Shown piece after piece: positions 13,001 through 22,860 of a DNA stretch of 64,000 bases. The position numbers and the translations under genes are program-made. The stretch covers positions 25,896 through 89,895 of the forward strand of contig QNGE01003091.1 of assembly GCA_008508345.1 (NCBI GenBank), read 5' to 3'. Numbering within the stretch: position 1 is the first letter of the stretch; each line of letters starts with the position of its first letter. The notes below the pieces were generated by a model that worked only from the letters and a program-made list of their open reading frames with translations, ran no database searches and was not told where the DNA came from. This DNA is from Paragonimus westermani. Lineage: Eukaryota > Platyhelminthes > Trematoda > Plagiorchiida > Troglotrematidae.

Positions 13001-16000
13001 CCAGAGTACTAGCTAGCCTATACGTAAGGAGAAATGGGGAGATAAGACACCATTGTTGAACATCACTCGAAGTAAAGAACACTAGATGGCTCCCATAAAT
13101 GCGTAATCTGTACCCATAGTGAACACACGATGATTGCAATAAAATATGGAGCGTGACCGTGCAGAAAACGAACAGTACAAAATCACCAGGCATACGAAGT
13201 CATTACATCAATCTGGGCACTATCAAAACTAACCGTGTGTGCCGTAGATGGACGAGGTAAAATCTATCCTGTCTCGTTCGAGTGGTGCTCCTGTCAGTTT
13301 CTCCAACCACGGTAAAACGTCAGACAGCAAAAAAGAACTGTCAAAAAAGACAGAAAACTGATGATAATGATAATCCAGGATAGTGTGGGCGTAGTCCAAC
13401 CGGTATAAATAAACAGGCATCATATGGATCGATAACCGTAGGGAAGTCCATGAGTTTTTGTCATAATCGACTCTACACAACCAAACTCAAGCTAATCGAC
13501 CGTATTACCCCCCTGACGACTCGTCACTGAAACAGCTTTCGCGAGCGAATACAATTAGCGTCCACGGACAAGTCATTCAATACAACTTTGAAGCATACAA
13601 AGTTATCTCCAAACAGCCGACCAGTTTTCAAAAGGCATTTCTAGCTACTCAATGCCAGCACAATATTGTAACCTTTCCGATGCGTCTGGACTCATATCTC
13701 GGTTTAGCCTTCCCCCCCCCAAAAAAAACACAATTGTTCGCAGTCCACAGGCGAGCCCCAATTGGTACAGCTGATCGCTCTATTGTGAAGCTATCTGCCA
13801 TGGTTTACACTAAGAGACACCACAAGCTCCCTACTCTTTCTGGAGGTGGCAGAGTCAGAGATCGGAAAGATTGCTGACTGTTGGAGGACAACAAGCATAG
13901 CACCAACTTCTAAAATGGGAATGTTTGATCTCATATACATCTGCAGCAATGGAAGTTTCTGACAAACTTATTCTCACACAAATGGAACCTCAGTTGAATA
14001 TCATGGATTCCAGTCAGTTTACCTACCATCGTTCATACTCAACCTTGGATGCTCTCTATTGTCTATTCCATTCTGTCATCACCCGATGGAAGATCAACAG
14101 CCGTTCGTATAACTTTCTTAGACTACTGCGATGCATCTGGAAGCGCTGTTTGAGCGACCCTACAAATCGAAGTCAATGTGCCAAATTCGGCGGCCAAACC
14201 CCATAACCACTCATCACTGGCTCCGATGTTCTATAGAGCGCAATCTGGTCCCGTCCCTTTTTATTCTCACTCTATACTGCATCTTTGACATACCAAAAAT
14301 CAGACGTTTGTGATCAAATATGCAGATTATGTGATGCTAGACACTCAGATATTCTGTCCTGTCGCACAATTTGTCCGAGGTAGCATGTGTAGAGGAACTG
14401 GATTGGACAAACGGATCGATACGAAGTCAGCCAGTGATTCCCAGAAGGCTACGACCGATCAGTGTCGAAAACATGAACAGATTGGTATGTCAACGCGGGG
14501 ACCAATCAGGATGGCACGCTGCTCCAGCATCGGATTTTGTTATAACGAGCACCGGAGTAAAACAAGTTGTTTAAGTGCGTCACGCATTAAAGCATTTTAC
14601 TGATGCGTCTTGTCTATAAAATAACCAATAGAAACTCAATAAACTGAGATTTGCTTTAGGCCACGAAGGCTAACTTTTGCTTTCGTTCCGGAAGGTAGCG
14701 GTTTTCAACAGCATGTTGTTCACAGTCTCGTATTTTGTTTCTTAATATAGCCAAATCTGCTGACATTTTGCTTTCACTCGTGGAGAGAACTAAATACGAA
14801 AGACTCTTAAACGCATGCTCCTCCACTTGCCTAAAACCTATTGCATTCTGTCGAACATCTGGGGATAACTCTGAGCCACAACATGACATGGTCACTTTAC
14901 CTTATTAACGTTTTCACGAAACTTTGGAGACTCTCGTTTTATTTTCCAGCATATGGTTAGTCGTTGCATGAAGGTTTGTGTGCTCCCTTACTGTATGTAT
15001 CATCCACCTACCATTCTCAAAAGACGCTGATATTTTTGCCAGGTACCTAAAGCATCTGCTTCGTTGCAATGGCATTGTCCATAAACAATTCGTCGATTTT
15101 GCGGTTTCTCATCACTTCGAAGTGTTTGAAAAGTCTCCAGTAAAAATCCTATCAGGCACAGTCGACTCCTTTATGTTTGGATCTATTCAAATGTACTTCC
15201 ACATTTTTTTCCTATATCCGAATGCAAACACTTCTTTTCATATACACAATTTTACTGTTCTAGCGTTATCCCTTTTTTAACTCGACGTTTACATCAATCT
15301 GACATTCTCACTCTTGAATTAATCACAAAACTGAATCAGTATATTTTTTGCAATTAACAGTTACTGTGGCCGATTTCCTTCACATTTCCTTGAGTCCCCT
15401 AGTTGTACTAATAATTTTGTGACCTAGACACATTTGTTTAAATGTTCCGCACTTATTTGAGACGTGTGTGTCAAAATGCTGAAAATTCATTTATTGAAGC
15501 GCACAAAGCATTTCATTGTCATTGACTTCAACTTGACCTAGTGACGGCAGAGACCAACAGTGCGCATGTGAGGTTATTAACAATGACAAATTTTTGTACC
15601 TTGTATCGGCAAGATTGAAAAAGCAAGTTAACGATGAACGAACAACTTTCCCAAGATCTCAACGTTTGAACACGACTCGTCTAGTATTTATAGTCCAATG
15701 TACCACGAAGAACAAACATGAACAAGTTGATAGTGTTGAGTTCGAATTACTGTAGACTTTTGTACTTGAAAAATGTAAACACGCTTTAGGAGAAGTGTAA
15801 AGTCCACGAACCTTTGAGAAATGGTCCGGTTAATCTGACTGGTTGGCGAAAGTTTAATCTGCATATTCTGGTGAAGAGCCGGACTGTACTGCAGTGTTCT
15901 CTTTCTGACTTCAGGCACGTAAATCGCACTTTGGGTTTGACTGTCTTAGTAACTAGTTTTTGAGAGAATTTAGTCGATAACATCTTCAAACGCCAGAATA

Positions 16001-19000
16001 TGAGTTATTACTTAAAGTTGACCGTCTTATTACTTCGAGCAATGAAAAAACTTCAACTCTAAAAGTGAGCACATGATGGCATAGCAACGACTCCGACACC
16101 ATCACACGAAGCTGGAAACAACTACACGAAAAGAAGTCAACAACTTTATTGTCCACGTCGTTGCGATTAACAACTCCGTTGGGAAACTTTCTGAGAAGAA
16201 TTACTCTGCAAATCCAAGTAAATTTTCATTGTGAACAGAAAGGAAATCAATATTGTAATACCTATTTAGTGCCGGTTTACAAACTAAAGTCTACCGCATG
16301 GCAGGTGAAAGAACTGTCTCCCTCTCAACCATAGTGAAGCTTTCAGATAGTAAAACATTTAACGATGTTGCTAGACCACTCGAGGACCAGATGGCCACCC
16401 AAACCCGAGCGGGTATGTCGGAGGCAACCGTGGTTCATCGTCGCCATGAGATTAATTCGAGCTCCTAATGGGTCAGCAGAGCTAAGTGAAGTTGCAGATG
16501 ACTAAGTTTGAAAGCTCCGTTCTTTAATCTCAGTAAAGTATTTCAAACGTTAGCCGAACTTAGATTTCTACTGTTAAGCCACAAGGCACTTGTTGCCCTG
16601 TAGCATACCGGGTCAAATGTGAAGGGTCGGACACTGCCAACCTATCGGAATGGAAGTATGTTAAATCAGTAAAAAAAACTAATGATTATCCAACTGCCCA
16701 CAATGAAATGCCTATCGTTACAACGCTAGGAGCCACATTCCCCGAAATTACTAGTCCGAGAGGCCAAAAAAAAGCCAAAAACGTATTCATTTGCCTTGCA
16801 CAAAGTTATCGTATGACGGCACCATATGTACGAAGTAAAAATGACCTTGACGAAAGAAAAGAGGGTCCGGCACCTTTTAGAAACATTCCAGGCAATATGA
16901 TTGGTTAACTGCCAGCCAGTCGACATAGTTTGGGCAGTTTTGAGTATTGTATGCTAAACTTAACTTCAGATTTGAAATCTGCTGTTTGAACTTGCCAATC
17001 CTAACACCGCCACTTCGGAGATATTTCTCGTGAGTCTTAAGTCTTGGAGTGATTTGGAAGAGGAGAGTAGATGTTCACGTTCGATCTGTCCGATATCTTA
17101 GCTGAAAGGAACGCGGATGAGATTCCACAGTCTTCGTCGGGATCGGACGATCGTGGTCTTTCTGGAGATCAAATGCGTTCAGCAGAATACCCCAAAATAT
17201 GCTCTGTTCCGAACGCATCAAGTCCGAACAACCAATTGACCTCAGTTGGTTTTCGTGACGAACTCAGACCTGTATGTTAACTGTCACTTCGTAAATCACA
17301 TTTGCATGCTGTCTGAGTGTCCATTTAAGCCGACTGTTAAAGTAGCATCGAGTCAACATAGTTTCAGTGGGTTGAAATGTCCGTGGTATTGTGCGACGCG
17401 CCCTTCAGAATTGTTTCTTCACTTCTTCGTTCTTGACAAACACTGATGTTGCACTGGATCGAATGACATCAACAAGTAATCGAAATTTTTGACTGAACAA
17501 CCTTTCCGCAAGGATACTCCATTTGATAACTGAGGATTAGGAGTCGTTCTGTAGTACGGCGGAGAGGTTTGTAGAATATCGGATAAAGTCTCGCTCCTGT
17601 AGCTTTATATAATACCCACTTTAAAGTGTCCACAAACCGTTCCTCTTAGTTGTTTGACTGAGAGCGGAACGAAGGCGAATGATTCCGCTTCTGTGACAAA
17701 GTTGTGACGTTGCTCGTGACCAGGGTTCCTAAACACTTAAATCAACCGAAAAGTTGACTTAACTGTTGAATTTTCGTCTCTGTCGTAACGTTCCTCGACA
17801 TCAGAACTTCCTGCTGTGGATATCCGTCACCATCGGTGAATCTTGTTCACTCAGCAGTCTTACAAAATCAGCATATCCACGTGACGATGAAGTCGTTGAG
17901 ACCGACCAAGATTGTAGCAGTCTCTTGCAGGAGGAAGTTGAGGCTAGTGCATACTGTTAACACGTGCACGCCAGAGTTTCCTGTTCGTTGTCCATTCCTG
18001 ACCAACAGACGTGAATGCGTGCAAGAGCCTTCATGTGAGTGATTCTCGGATGTCCGGCATGAAGATGCCAGACTAACTATTCACGAAGTTTCGCTGGTAT
18101 GACCACGCATTCTCCAAAAGGAACATAACATTTGGGAGCCGACAGGAAGTTTCCATACTGTGTGAACTGTTGGAGCTCTCCATGATTCTAGATCTAAGCA
18201 AGGGACAAGGGAGGTCTGAGGCTGAATGGTAAGAGACTAACCGGCACAGTGTTACTATGAATTACTATATTTGTCGAGAGGCCTGTAAAGTAATTATAAG
18301 AAGTGGAAGTCAATAGGGGTCTGAGACATGAAATTGATAGGAGAGTAGGGGCTGGGTTAACAGTAGCTTGCTTTCGCCTATCCACCTTGTTGTATGCGGC
18401 AGATAGGGCGACCCGGGTTGTACTGCAAGACAGCCGATGTAGTATGAAATTATTGTGGCTGAGATACCGCCAGGACGCCCAAACCCAAACAGGAGAGCAA
18501 TCAGGGTTATCAGCCAAAGCCTTTAGCTCGAAAGCCTGGAACGCAAGGCAGCGGGTGGTGGTAGTGTACCAGAACCGACACTTTTTCCGGGAAAAGATGC
18601 CAATTGATATACAGATTGGGAATAACACAACGTTTCGAGCAAGTTGTAATACTCTACGTTTCAACCACCTCGGGTGGCCTTCTTCAGGAGTGCCAATCTT
18701 TTTTCAACCCCCAACCTGGAGGAGCAGAAGACTGTGGTTTGTCTACCTATTGGCCTGCATGGTATGAGTGACTCTGTCGGTGTGGTCACCACACCGTCCA
18801 GTCTAGCCCAACGGGTGATCGGGATACGCAAGCTGTCACACTACGTCAAGGTCCAGTCTTGTTGTGATGGATTGTAGTAGTTCTACCTCGATTCTCTATT
18901 TATGTTTGGGAAGCCCGGTGGTGTCATCCAGTCTGCCACATGGTACCAAACGCCATGTGATGTGAAAGCTGATTACTTTGGTTTTGAGCCTCCTCTTTCA

Positions 19001-19909
19001 ACTGACGAAAAAAGGCGTGCACATCTAGTTAAAACCAACAGTTCGAAGCTGACAATCAACAGCTCTAAACCACAGCACACAATGGCTTACTAGTAAAATG
19101 TCAACAGTGATAAATGATTGGTAGAATTCATGTTCGAACAACCCCGTCCCCCACTGACCGAATCCAAACGGCACCAGTGTATGCATAGTATAGCATCATG
19201 CGGCGCATAATCCGCAATTTTAACCGTATCCAATGTAAACTAGATAGGCTAGAGCCGGGAGGCGTGCAAGAGGGCCTGTGAATCACAGTGGGCTCAGGTT
19301 AATCATGCAAACTGTCGGCTAAATTGCAAACTCTAAAACATGGAAATAGGAGTTTCGTTGGTAGTGAGGTTTAAGATTGAAAGACAACTTAGTGGAAACA
19401 GCATGAGCCAGCAGAATACAGTCTGATGTCACAGGCTGATAGATTTTAACTACTAGAGTAATAGTTGGCGGTTTGGATAGGATAACAAAAACGAATCTAG
19501 CGTAACTTTGACCAAAGAACCAGGAAATCAAGACTGATTACAACAAACAGCAGGTATGTAACTGACGTGTATACCCCGATAAAAAATCATGAAGTGAAAT
19601 CAAAATCCCTCACCGCAGTTTAACCAGAATCGAAGACTTATACTCGACGTGTTGCTCATCCTTCAGCAAATTGACAATATCGACACTCTGTTTGAACGTG
19701 AACATATCGTTACATCGGGGCTCGAACGGAAGTAGACGTGCTTCCGACTCTACTTTGTTCACCAAGTCTTCGGCAGATTTATAGGGTTCTACCCGCAAGC
19801 GGTTCACATTATTTTCGATCGAACTTACGTGATACGAAAGACAAGTCTGGTTGTAAAAAGTTCTCGAAGGATGCACAGGAAAATGGTAGTTTGAGTAAAC
19901 AGCAACCAT
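9932..19909 (-). CDS. OGFOD1: Prolyl 3-hydroxylase OGFOD1-like, partial gene (five exons)
   Basis: Five minus-strand exons (19829-19909, 19614-19788, 13234-13337, 10836-11095, 9932-10060) join in consistent phase to about 249 codons. They match the first, catalytic half of OGFOD1, the 2-oxoglutarate/Fe(II) dioxygenase that 3-hydroxylates a proline of ribosomal protein uS12 (Rps23), also known from yeast Tpa1 and Drosophila sudestada1. Landmarks in order are NDMFTFKQS, DVLPWLEK, the iron-binding HDDE block, FVFFEPSSYSFHQ with the distal His, and RLSLHGWFHGP with the 2-oxoglutarate-binding Arg. The first exon(s) with the start codon and the non-catalytic C-terminal half were not found: they may lie outside the window or be too diverged for me to recognise. 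Introns are 40 nt, about 6.3 kb, 2.1 kb and 0.8 kb. I saw no stop or frameshift in the exons, so the gene looks functional. Confidence 0.88.
10061..10835. other. Intron d-e of the OGFOD1-like gene
   Basis: A 775-bp intron bounded by GTGCGT and CAG on the minus strand. I see no repeat or RNA gene in it. The short frames here are intronic noise. Confidence 0.7.
10836..11095 (-). CDS. OGFOD1: OGFOD1-like, exon d (catalytic core)
   Basis: The exon is 260 bp, with acceptor GCATTTCAG and donor CAG|GTGCGT. It carries the facial-triad HxD (His codon 11079-11081, Asp codon 11073-11075) in LLCHDDELDNRRIAF, then YLVP, and the distal triad His (10839-10841) in SYSFHQ. A ~10-residue insertion relative to human lies between the CLELFSCQ and NMFVFFE blocks (EKPTTPIYPW region). 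No catalytic residue is missing. Confidence 0.93.
11512..12249 (+). pseudogene. Penelope-like element fragment: RT thumb plus GIY-YIG endonuclease
   Basis: A decayed 3' part of a Penelope-like ORF lies in the OGFOD1-like intron, antisense to the gene. In frame 2 it reads NQKRNLMRCLTGRALKICT and NGYPMRFIQK, parallel to RARRICTQDSL and NGYPKRFIER in the intact copy at 50.9-52.8 kb. After a frameshift, frame 1 (from 11881) reads VYSFIFLCRASYIGRTTRR and RVREHHPA, the GIY-YIG core. A TGA follows and the C-terminal part runs on to 12249. Stop codons and a frameshift make it non-functional. The sequence differs enough from the 51-kb copy to be another subfamily. Confidence 0.85.
12250..12870. other. 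Intronic non-coding stretch
   Basis: Lies between the Penelope fragment and a LINE fragment inside the OGFOD1-like intron c-d. I see no gene or shared repeat. Confidence 0.5.
12890..13130 (-). pseudogene. LINE reverse-transcriptase fragment
   Basis: The minus frame reads SSDVQQWCLISPFLLTY, a decayed RT motif 4 (family form SS-DVRQGCPISPFLFN), followed by GPEDTGVGLL and VIDVV where the YADD block would be expected. The fragment is about 75 codons with the catalytic Asp pair lost. It matches the RTE/'endonuclease-reverse transcriptase' type of flatworm LINE. Sense to the host gene. Confidence 0.6.
13234..13337 (-). CDS. OGFOD1: OGFOD1-like, exon c
   Basis: The exon is 104 bp. The acceptor has a strong pyrimidine tract (TTTTTTGACAG) and the donor is ACG|GTTAGT. 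It encodes SFLLSDVLPWLEKLTG and the strand preceding the metal site, matching the 'WLSDISKIDL...' region of the family. The terminal G joins AC of exon d to form the Asp before the HDDE block. Confidence 0.88.
13711..13731. repeat. Homopolymer pair (C run then A run)
   Basis: A run of ten C's is directly followed by a run of eight A's inside the OGFOD1-like intron b-c. The length may be unreliable in the assembly. Confidence 0.7.
13890..14345 (+). pseudogene. LINE reverse-transcriptase fragment (CR1/Jockey-like)
   Basis: The plus frame reads EVSDKLILTQMEPQL then SQFTYHRSYSTLDAL, matching the LINE RT region 'FEKLIL.QMEPQL....QFAYR..RSTLDAV'. After frame slips, LFILTLYCIFDIP (motif 4) and IKYADYVML (decayed F-YADD) appear up to about 14345. 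Both YADD and the spacing are damaged. It lies inside the 6.3-kb intron b-c, antisense to the host gene. Confidence 0.7.
14656..14895 (-). CDS. Unidentified small open frame (79 aa)
   Basis: An ATG-to-TAA frame of 79 codons with a fair initiation context (ACCATGTCATG) and a protein-like, helix-rich product: ADLAILRNKIRDCEQHAVE followed by a basic LPERKQKLAFVA tail. It sits in the OGFOD1-like intron on the same strand and cannot be an exon of that gene, because it has its own stop and no matching phase. It may be a small nested gene, a retrocopy or chance. I recognise no family. Confidence 0.25.
   Translation of the reverse strand: MTMSCCGSELSPDVRQNAIGFRQVEEHAFKSLSYLVLSTSESKMSADLAILRNKIRDCEQHAVENRYLPERKQKLAFVA
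14896..17070. other. Intron b-c of the OGFOD1-like gene, no gene supported
   Basis: AT-rich non-coding sequence. Frames such as 14978-15280 (+), 15688-15989 (-) and 16708-16908 (+) are 60-100 codons with no recognisable motif. I would not call any of them a gene. Confidence 0.45.
17071..17280 (+). CDS. Unidentified open frame, weak exon candidate
   Basis: A 69-codon frame rich in Ser/Asp/Asn (for example PQSSSGSDDRGLSGDQM), typical of a disordered protein segment. An AG precedes it at 17070 and a donor-like CT|GTATGT lies at its end. A second acidic frame lies at 17766-17960. They could be exons of a nested plus-strand gene, but nothing identifies them. Confidence 0.15.
   Translation: MFTFDLSDILAERNADEIPQSSSGSDDRGLSGDQMRSAEYPKICSVPNASSPNNQLTSVGFRDELRPVC
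17281..19613. other. Intron b-c, right part
   Basis: No gene supported. The block at 18303-18767 is GC-richer and open on both strands, which fits a repeat consensus better than a gene. I found no clear second copy of it. Confidence 0.4.
19614..19788 (-). CDS. OGFOD1: OGFOD1-like, exon b
   Basis: The exon is 175 bp. The acceptor GCGGGTAG closes the 40-nt intron 19789-19828, and the donor is CG|GTGAGG. The product contains SAEDLVNKVESEARLLPF and NDMFTFKQS, the conserved helix and 'NDLYKFQQS' region of OGFOD1. It ends with two bases of a split codon, and the single base opening exon c completes an Arg codon. Confidence 0.88.
19789..19828 (-). other. 40-nt mini-intron of the OGFOD1-like gene
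   Basis: GTAAGTTCG at the donor and GCGGGTAG at the acceptor (minus strand), total 40 nt. Removing it restores the frame from FENFLQ into SAEDLVNK. Introns of this size are known from flatworm genes. Confidence 0.7.
19829..19909 (-). CDS. OGFOD1: OGFOD1-like, exon a (most 5' exon found)
   Basis: The exon is 81 bp, preceded on minus by TATATTTCAG and followed by the donor GTAAGTTCG. In the frame dictated by the next exon it reads through LPFSCASFENFLQ, which lines up with the OGFOD1 segment just before the long helix. It starts with two bases of a split codon and ends with one. The other frames have no family match. Confidence 0.7.
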
Positions 19910-21054
19910 CTGAAATATAACGGAAAGACAGCATTCGTCTAAGCTCCATTGAAATTGTACAAGGATGGTCGCAATGTGAAAGAAAAATGAGTAGAACATT
20001 ACGAGAAACTACTTACTAGAGTTGTGTCTAAAAGGTTACTAATATCAAGGATTACCTTATTACGGAAACTGACACACACTAGCTAAAACCGTCATATCCA
20101 AGGAAACCAACCAGATTGCCACTGTAGTAAAATTCTCTGAAACTGCTGGGACTCTGAGTGACTACTAAGTATAGAACTTTGTAACTAGTCAGCCGCGGAA
20201 GAGTTCCAGATCTGAAGTTGCGATGAATTACAATGTGGATTTCCCTCCAGTGCAGTTAACAATCGATAAGCTAGCATCAAACAGATCTCCCTGCATGCCC
20301 TCTCTTTAACGCCTTTCCTCTATCCGTTACAGCTATGTCTGCGAAGACTCATACCAATTCCAAGATGATGAGATACCATACTTAAAACCTTCTCTCCTTC
20401 GAGTATATTACACCACCTTCACTGTGGCCTTACCACTGGTTAGCTATTCTGCAGTTTACTTTGGTTCCAATCAATAAGTACGGAACCCAAACAGGATTCA
20501 GTGCATTCGCATTGTCAAGTTTATTTAATACGATGCACCCTAAACGAAACCAGCCAGAGTGTGCCACAGGTGCACGTTTGTCGACGTTGGTCACGCAGGT
20601 CAGGTTGCACACCAACCTCTCTGCGTGTCAAAGCGCCAACCAAAAACAAACCCAGTGGCTTGTGCACATTTGCTGAAAAGTCAAGTGTTGATACATTTTA
20701 TTTCAACATATATATATGTATATACTTAGGGAAATCGCTGATCACACAACTTTAGGGTTCATCATCATCGTCACAGACAGCGATACATCAGCGGTTCACA
20801 CTAATGCTTAACTGCCACATGAAGAAAAAGCAAACCCTATATAGGAAGTGAGAAGGAAAAATGAAGGGGACAGAAAGGGACCTAACTACTGAAAATAACT
20901 AGGTCTATATTCAAACACTCAACATCAAGGTGCCTACACATTGCGAACAAACGATCGAGCTGCAAGTGACAGTAAGGCGTCATCAGTGAGACAGCTTCCT
21001 TACGAATTTCACTGCCCCGCGTCATTAAATGCACTCAATTCACAGACAACTCGG
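19910..21054. other. Non-coding stretch upstream of the known OGFOD1-like exons
   Basis: The missing 5' exon(s) should lie here or further right, but I could not identify them. A short AT-dinucleotide tract lies at about 20709-20728. No other feature is supported. Confidence 0.45.
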
Positions 21055-22330
21055 CCAAACAACGACAACACTCACGCCACTAAGCTCGATTAGCCGCCAT
21101 CTCACCTAGAGTCTCCAGTCACCGACTCTGTGAGTCGCGACAGCCCCAGCCCGGGAGACGAACTCGATCTACAATGGCCAACCCCTCGGTGAACGACTTC
21201 ATTTCCCTACGCCAGGTCATTGTCTGTCCACCTCGCACCTTACACCAGTCGNNNNNNNNNNNNNNNNNNNNNNNNNNNNNNNNNNNNNNNNNNNNNNNNN
21301 NNNNNNNNNNNNNNNNNNNNNNNNNNNNNNNNNNNNNNNNNNNNNNNNNNNNNNNNNNNNNNNNNNNNNNNNNNNNNNNNNNNNNNNNNNNNNNNNNNNN
21401 NNNNNNNNNNNNNNNNNNNNNNNNNNNNNNNNNNNNNNNNNNNNNNNNNNNNNNNNNNNNNNNNNNNNNNNNNNNNNNNNNNNNNNNNNNNNNNNNNNNN
21501 NNNNNNNNNNNNNNNNNNNNNNNNNNNNNNNNNNNNNNNNNNNNNNNNNNNNNNNNNNNNNNNNNNNNNNNNNNNNNNNNNNNNNNNNNNNNNNNNNNNN
21601 NNNNNNNNNNNNNNNNNNNNNNNNNNNNNNNNNNNNNNNNNNNNNNNNNNNNNNNNNNNNNNNNNNNNNNNNNNNNNNNNNNNNNNNNNNNNNNNNNNNN
21701 NNNNNNNNNNNNNNNNNNNNNNNNNNNNNNNNNNNNNNNNNNNNNNNNNNNNNNNNNNNNNNNNNNNNNNNNNNNNNNNNNNNNNNNNNNNNNNNNNNNN
21801 NNNNNNNNNNNNNNNNNNNNNNNNNNNNNNNNNNNNNNNNNNNNNNNNNNNNNNNNNNNNNNNNNNNNNNNNNNNNNNNNNNNNNNNNNNNNNNNNNNNN
21901 NNNNNNNNNNNNNNNNNNNNNNNNNNNNNNNNNNNNNNNNNNNNNNNNNNNNNNNNNNNNNNNNNNNNNNNNNNNNNNNNNNNNNNNNNNNNNNNNNNNN
22001 NNNNNNNNNNNNNNNNNNNNNNNNNNNNNNNNNNNNNNNNNNNNNNNNNNNNNNNNNNNNNNNNNNNNNNNNNNNNNNNNNNNNNNNNNNNNNNNNNNNN
22101 NNNNNNNNNNNNNNNNNNNNNNNNNNNNNNNNNNNNNNNNNNNNNNNNNNNNNNNNNNNNNNNNNNNNNNNNNNNNNNNNNNNNNNNNNNNNNNNNNNNT
22201 CCTTAAGTCTTCCCAATAACCAAGCCTCACGATCAGCCTTTACGTTACGTCTCAGTTTCCTACGGACATTTCTTCTTTAGGGTTGCCACCACGTTACTCA
22301 ACTCGTTCGTTCTGTAGGCATGTTTCTATA
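21055..22330 (-). mobile_element. LINE (endonuclease-reverse transcriptase type), interrupted by a gap
   Basis: On minus, 22200-22275 reads RRNVRRKLRRNVKADREAW in one frame, the linker between the endonuclease and RT of flatworm LINEs. On the other side of the N run, 21251-21060 reads GGQTMTWRREMKSFTEGLA, DRVRLPGWGCRD and LETLGEMAANR, the characteristic LINE C-terminal tail. The RT core must lie in the 948-N gap. That gap is shorter than a normal RT domain plus connection, so either the gap size is nominal or the copy is deleted. Confidence 0.75.
21252..22199. other. Assembly gap (948 N)
   Basis: An uninterrupted run of N. Both flanks belong to the same LINE on the same strand, so the gap probably reflects a collapsed or unspanned repeat. 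Confidence 0.98.
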
Positions 22331-22389
22331 CAAACCAGTCATAAGAGGTTGGTGAGCCTGAAGCCATTCATTTTGGTCTCAAATAATTA

Positions 22390-22860
22390 TGCGCAGTGGA
22401 CTATTGTATTTTCAAAATGTTGTAACTGGATCCACGGCCTACGAGCGCGTAAACAGAAAACGGCTAATGTTACGGCGGATAACTGAAGGACGGTCAACAG
22501 CATTGAAGAACAAACTACAGAGTACACACGATGAATGCGTAACTTCCCGACCAACCCGTCCACCCGAGGCTAACGCATGAACATAGGAAAAAGACTGGCC
22601 TCCAGACAGCTTTTTATGTCGCTTGGTCTGAAGCCAACACGGTCACGAACCAGTCCATATTCAAAGGGTTTGTGACAAATAGGAAAACAAGGTAATAAGG
22701 TGGTTCAAGCAAAGATCCAAACAGTGAAGTGATATTCCAATTAGAAATGAGCGTGTGGCACAAAGGCTGAGAACACTCGTGAAGGGCGACGTGGCACACT
22801 ACCGTGCCAACTGTGAAGGTCACTAAAAATAGTGCCAAGCCTTTTGCAAGATCAATAAAA
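22390..22860 (+). repeat. Unnamed dispersed repeat, copy 1 (partner at 37.43-37.87 kb)
   Basis: Blocks shared in the same order with 37430-37870: CAAAATGTTG-AACTGGATCCACGGCCTA near 22414, a GGTCACGAAC/GGGTTTGTGA block around 22640-22675, and GGCTGAGAACACTCGTGAA with CAACTGTGAAGGTCACT at 22765-22825. The blocks are separated by diverged sequence, so the family is old. No coding capacity is recognised. Confidence 0.5.

Noticed and set aside
18194..18767. Overlapping 154- and 156-codon frames on opposite strands
   Set aside because: Mutual antisense overlap in GC-richer sequence is expected by chance; neither product is recognisable.
21119..22280. Long open frames of 330-370 codons on both strands across the N run
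   Set aside because: They consist almost entirely of unknown residues from the gap; only the flanking LINE pieces are real.
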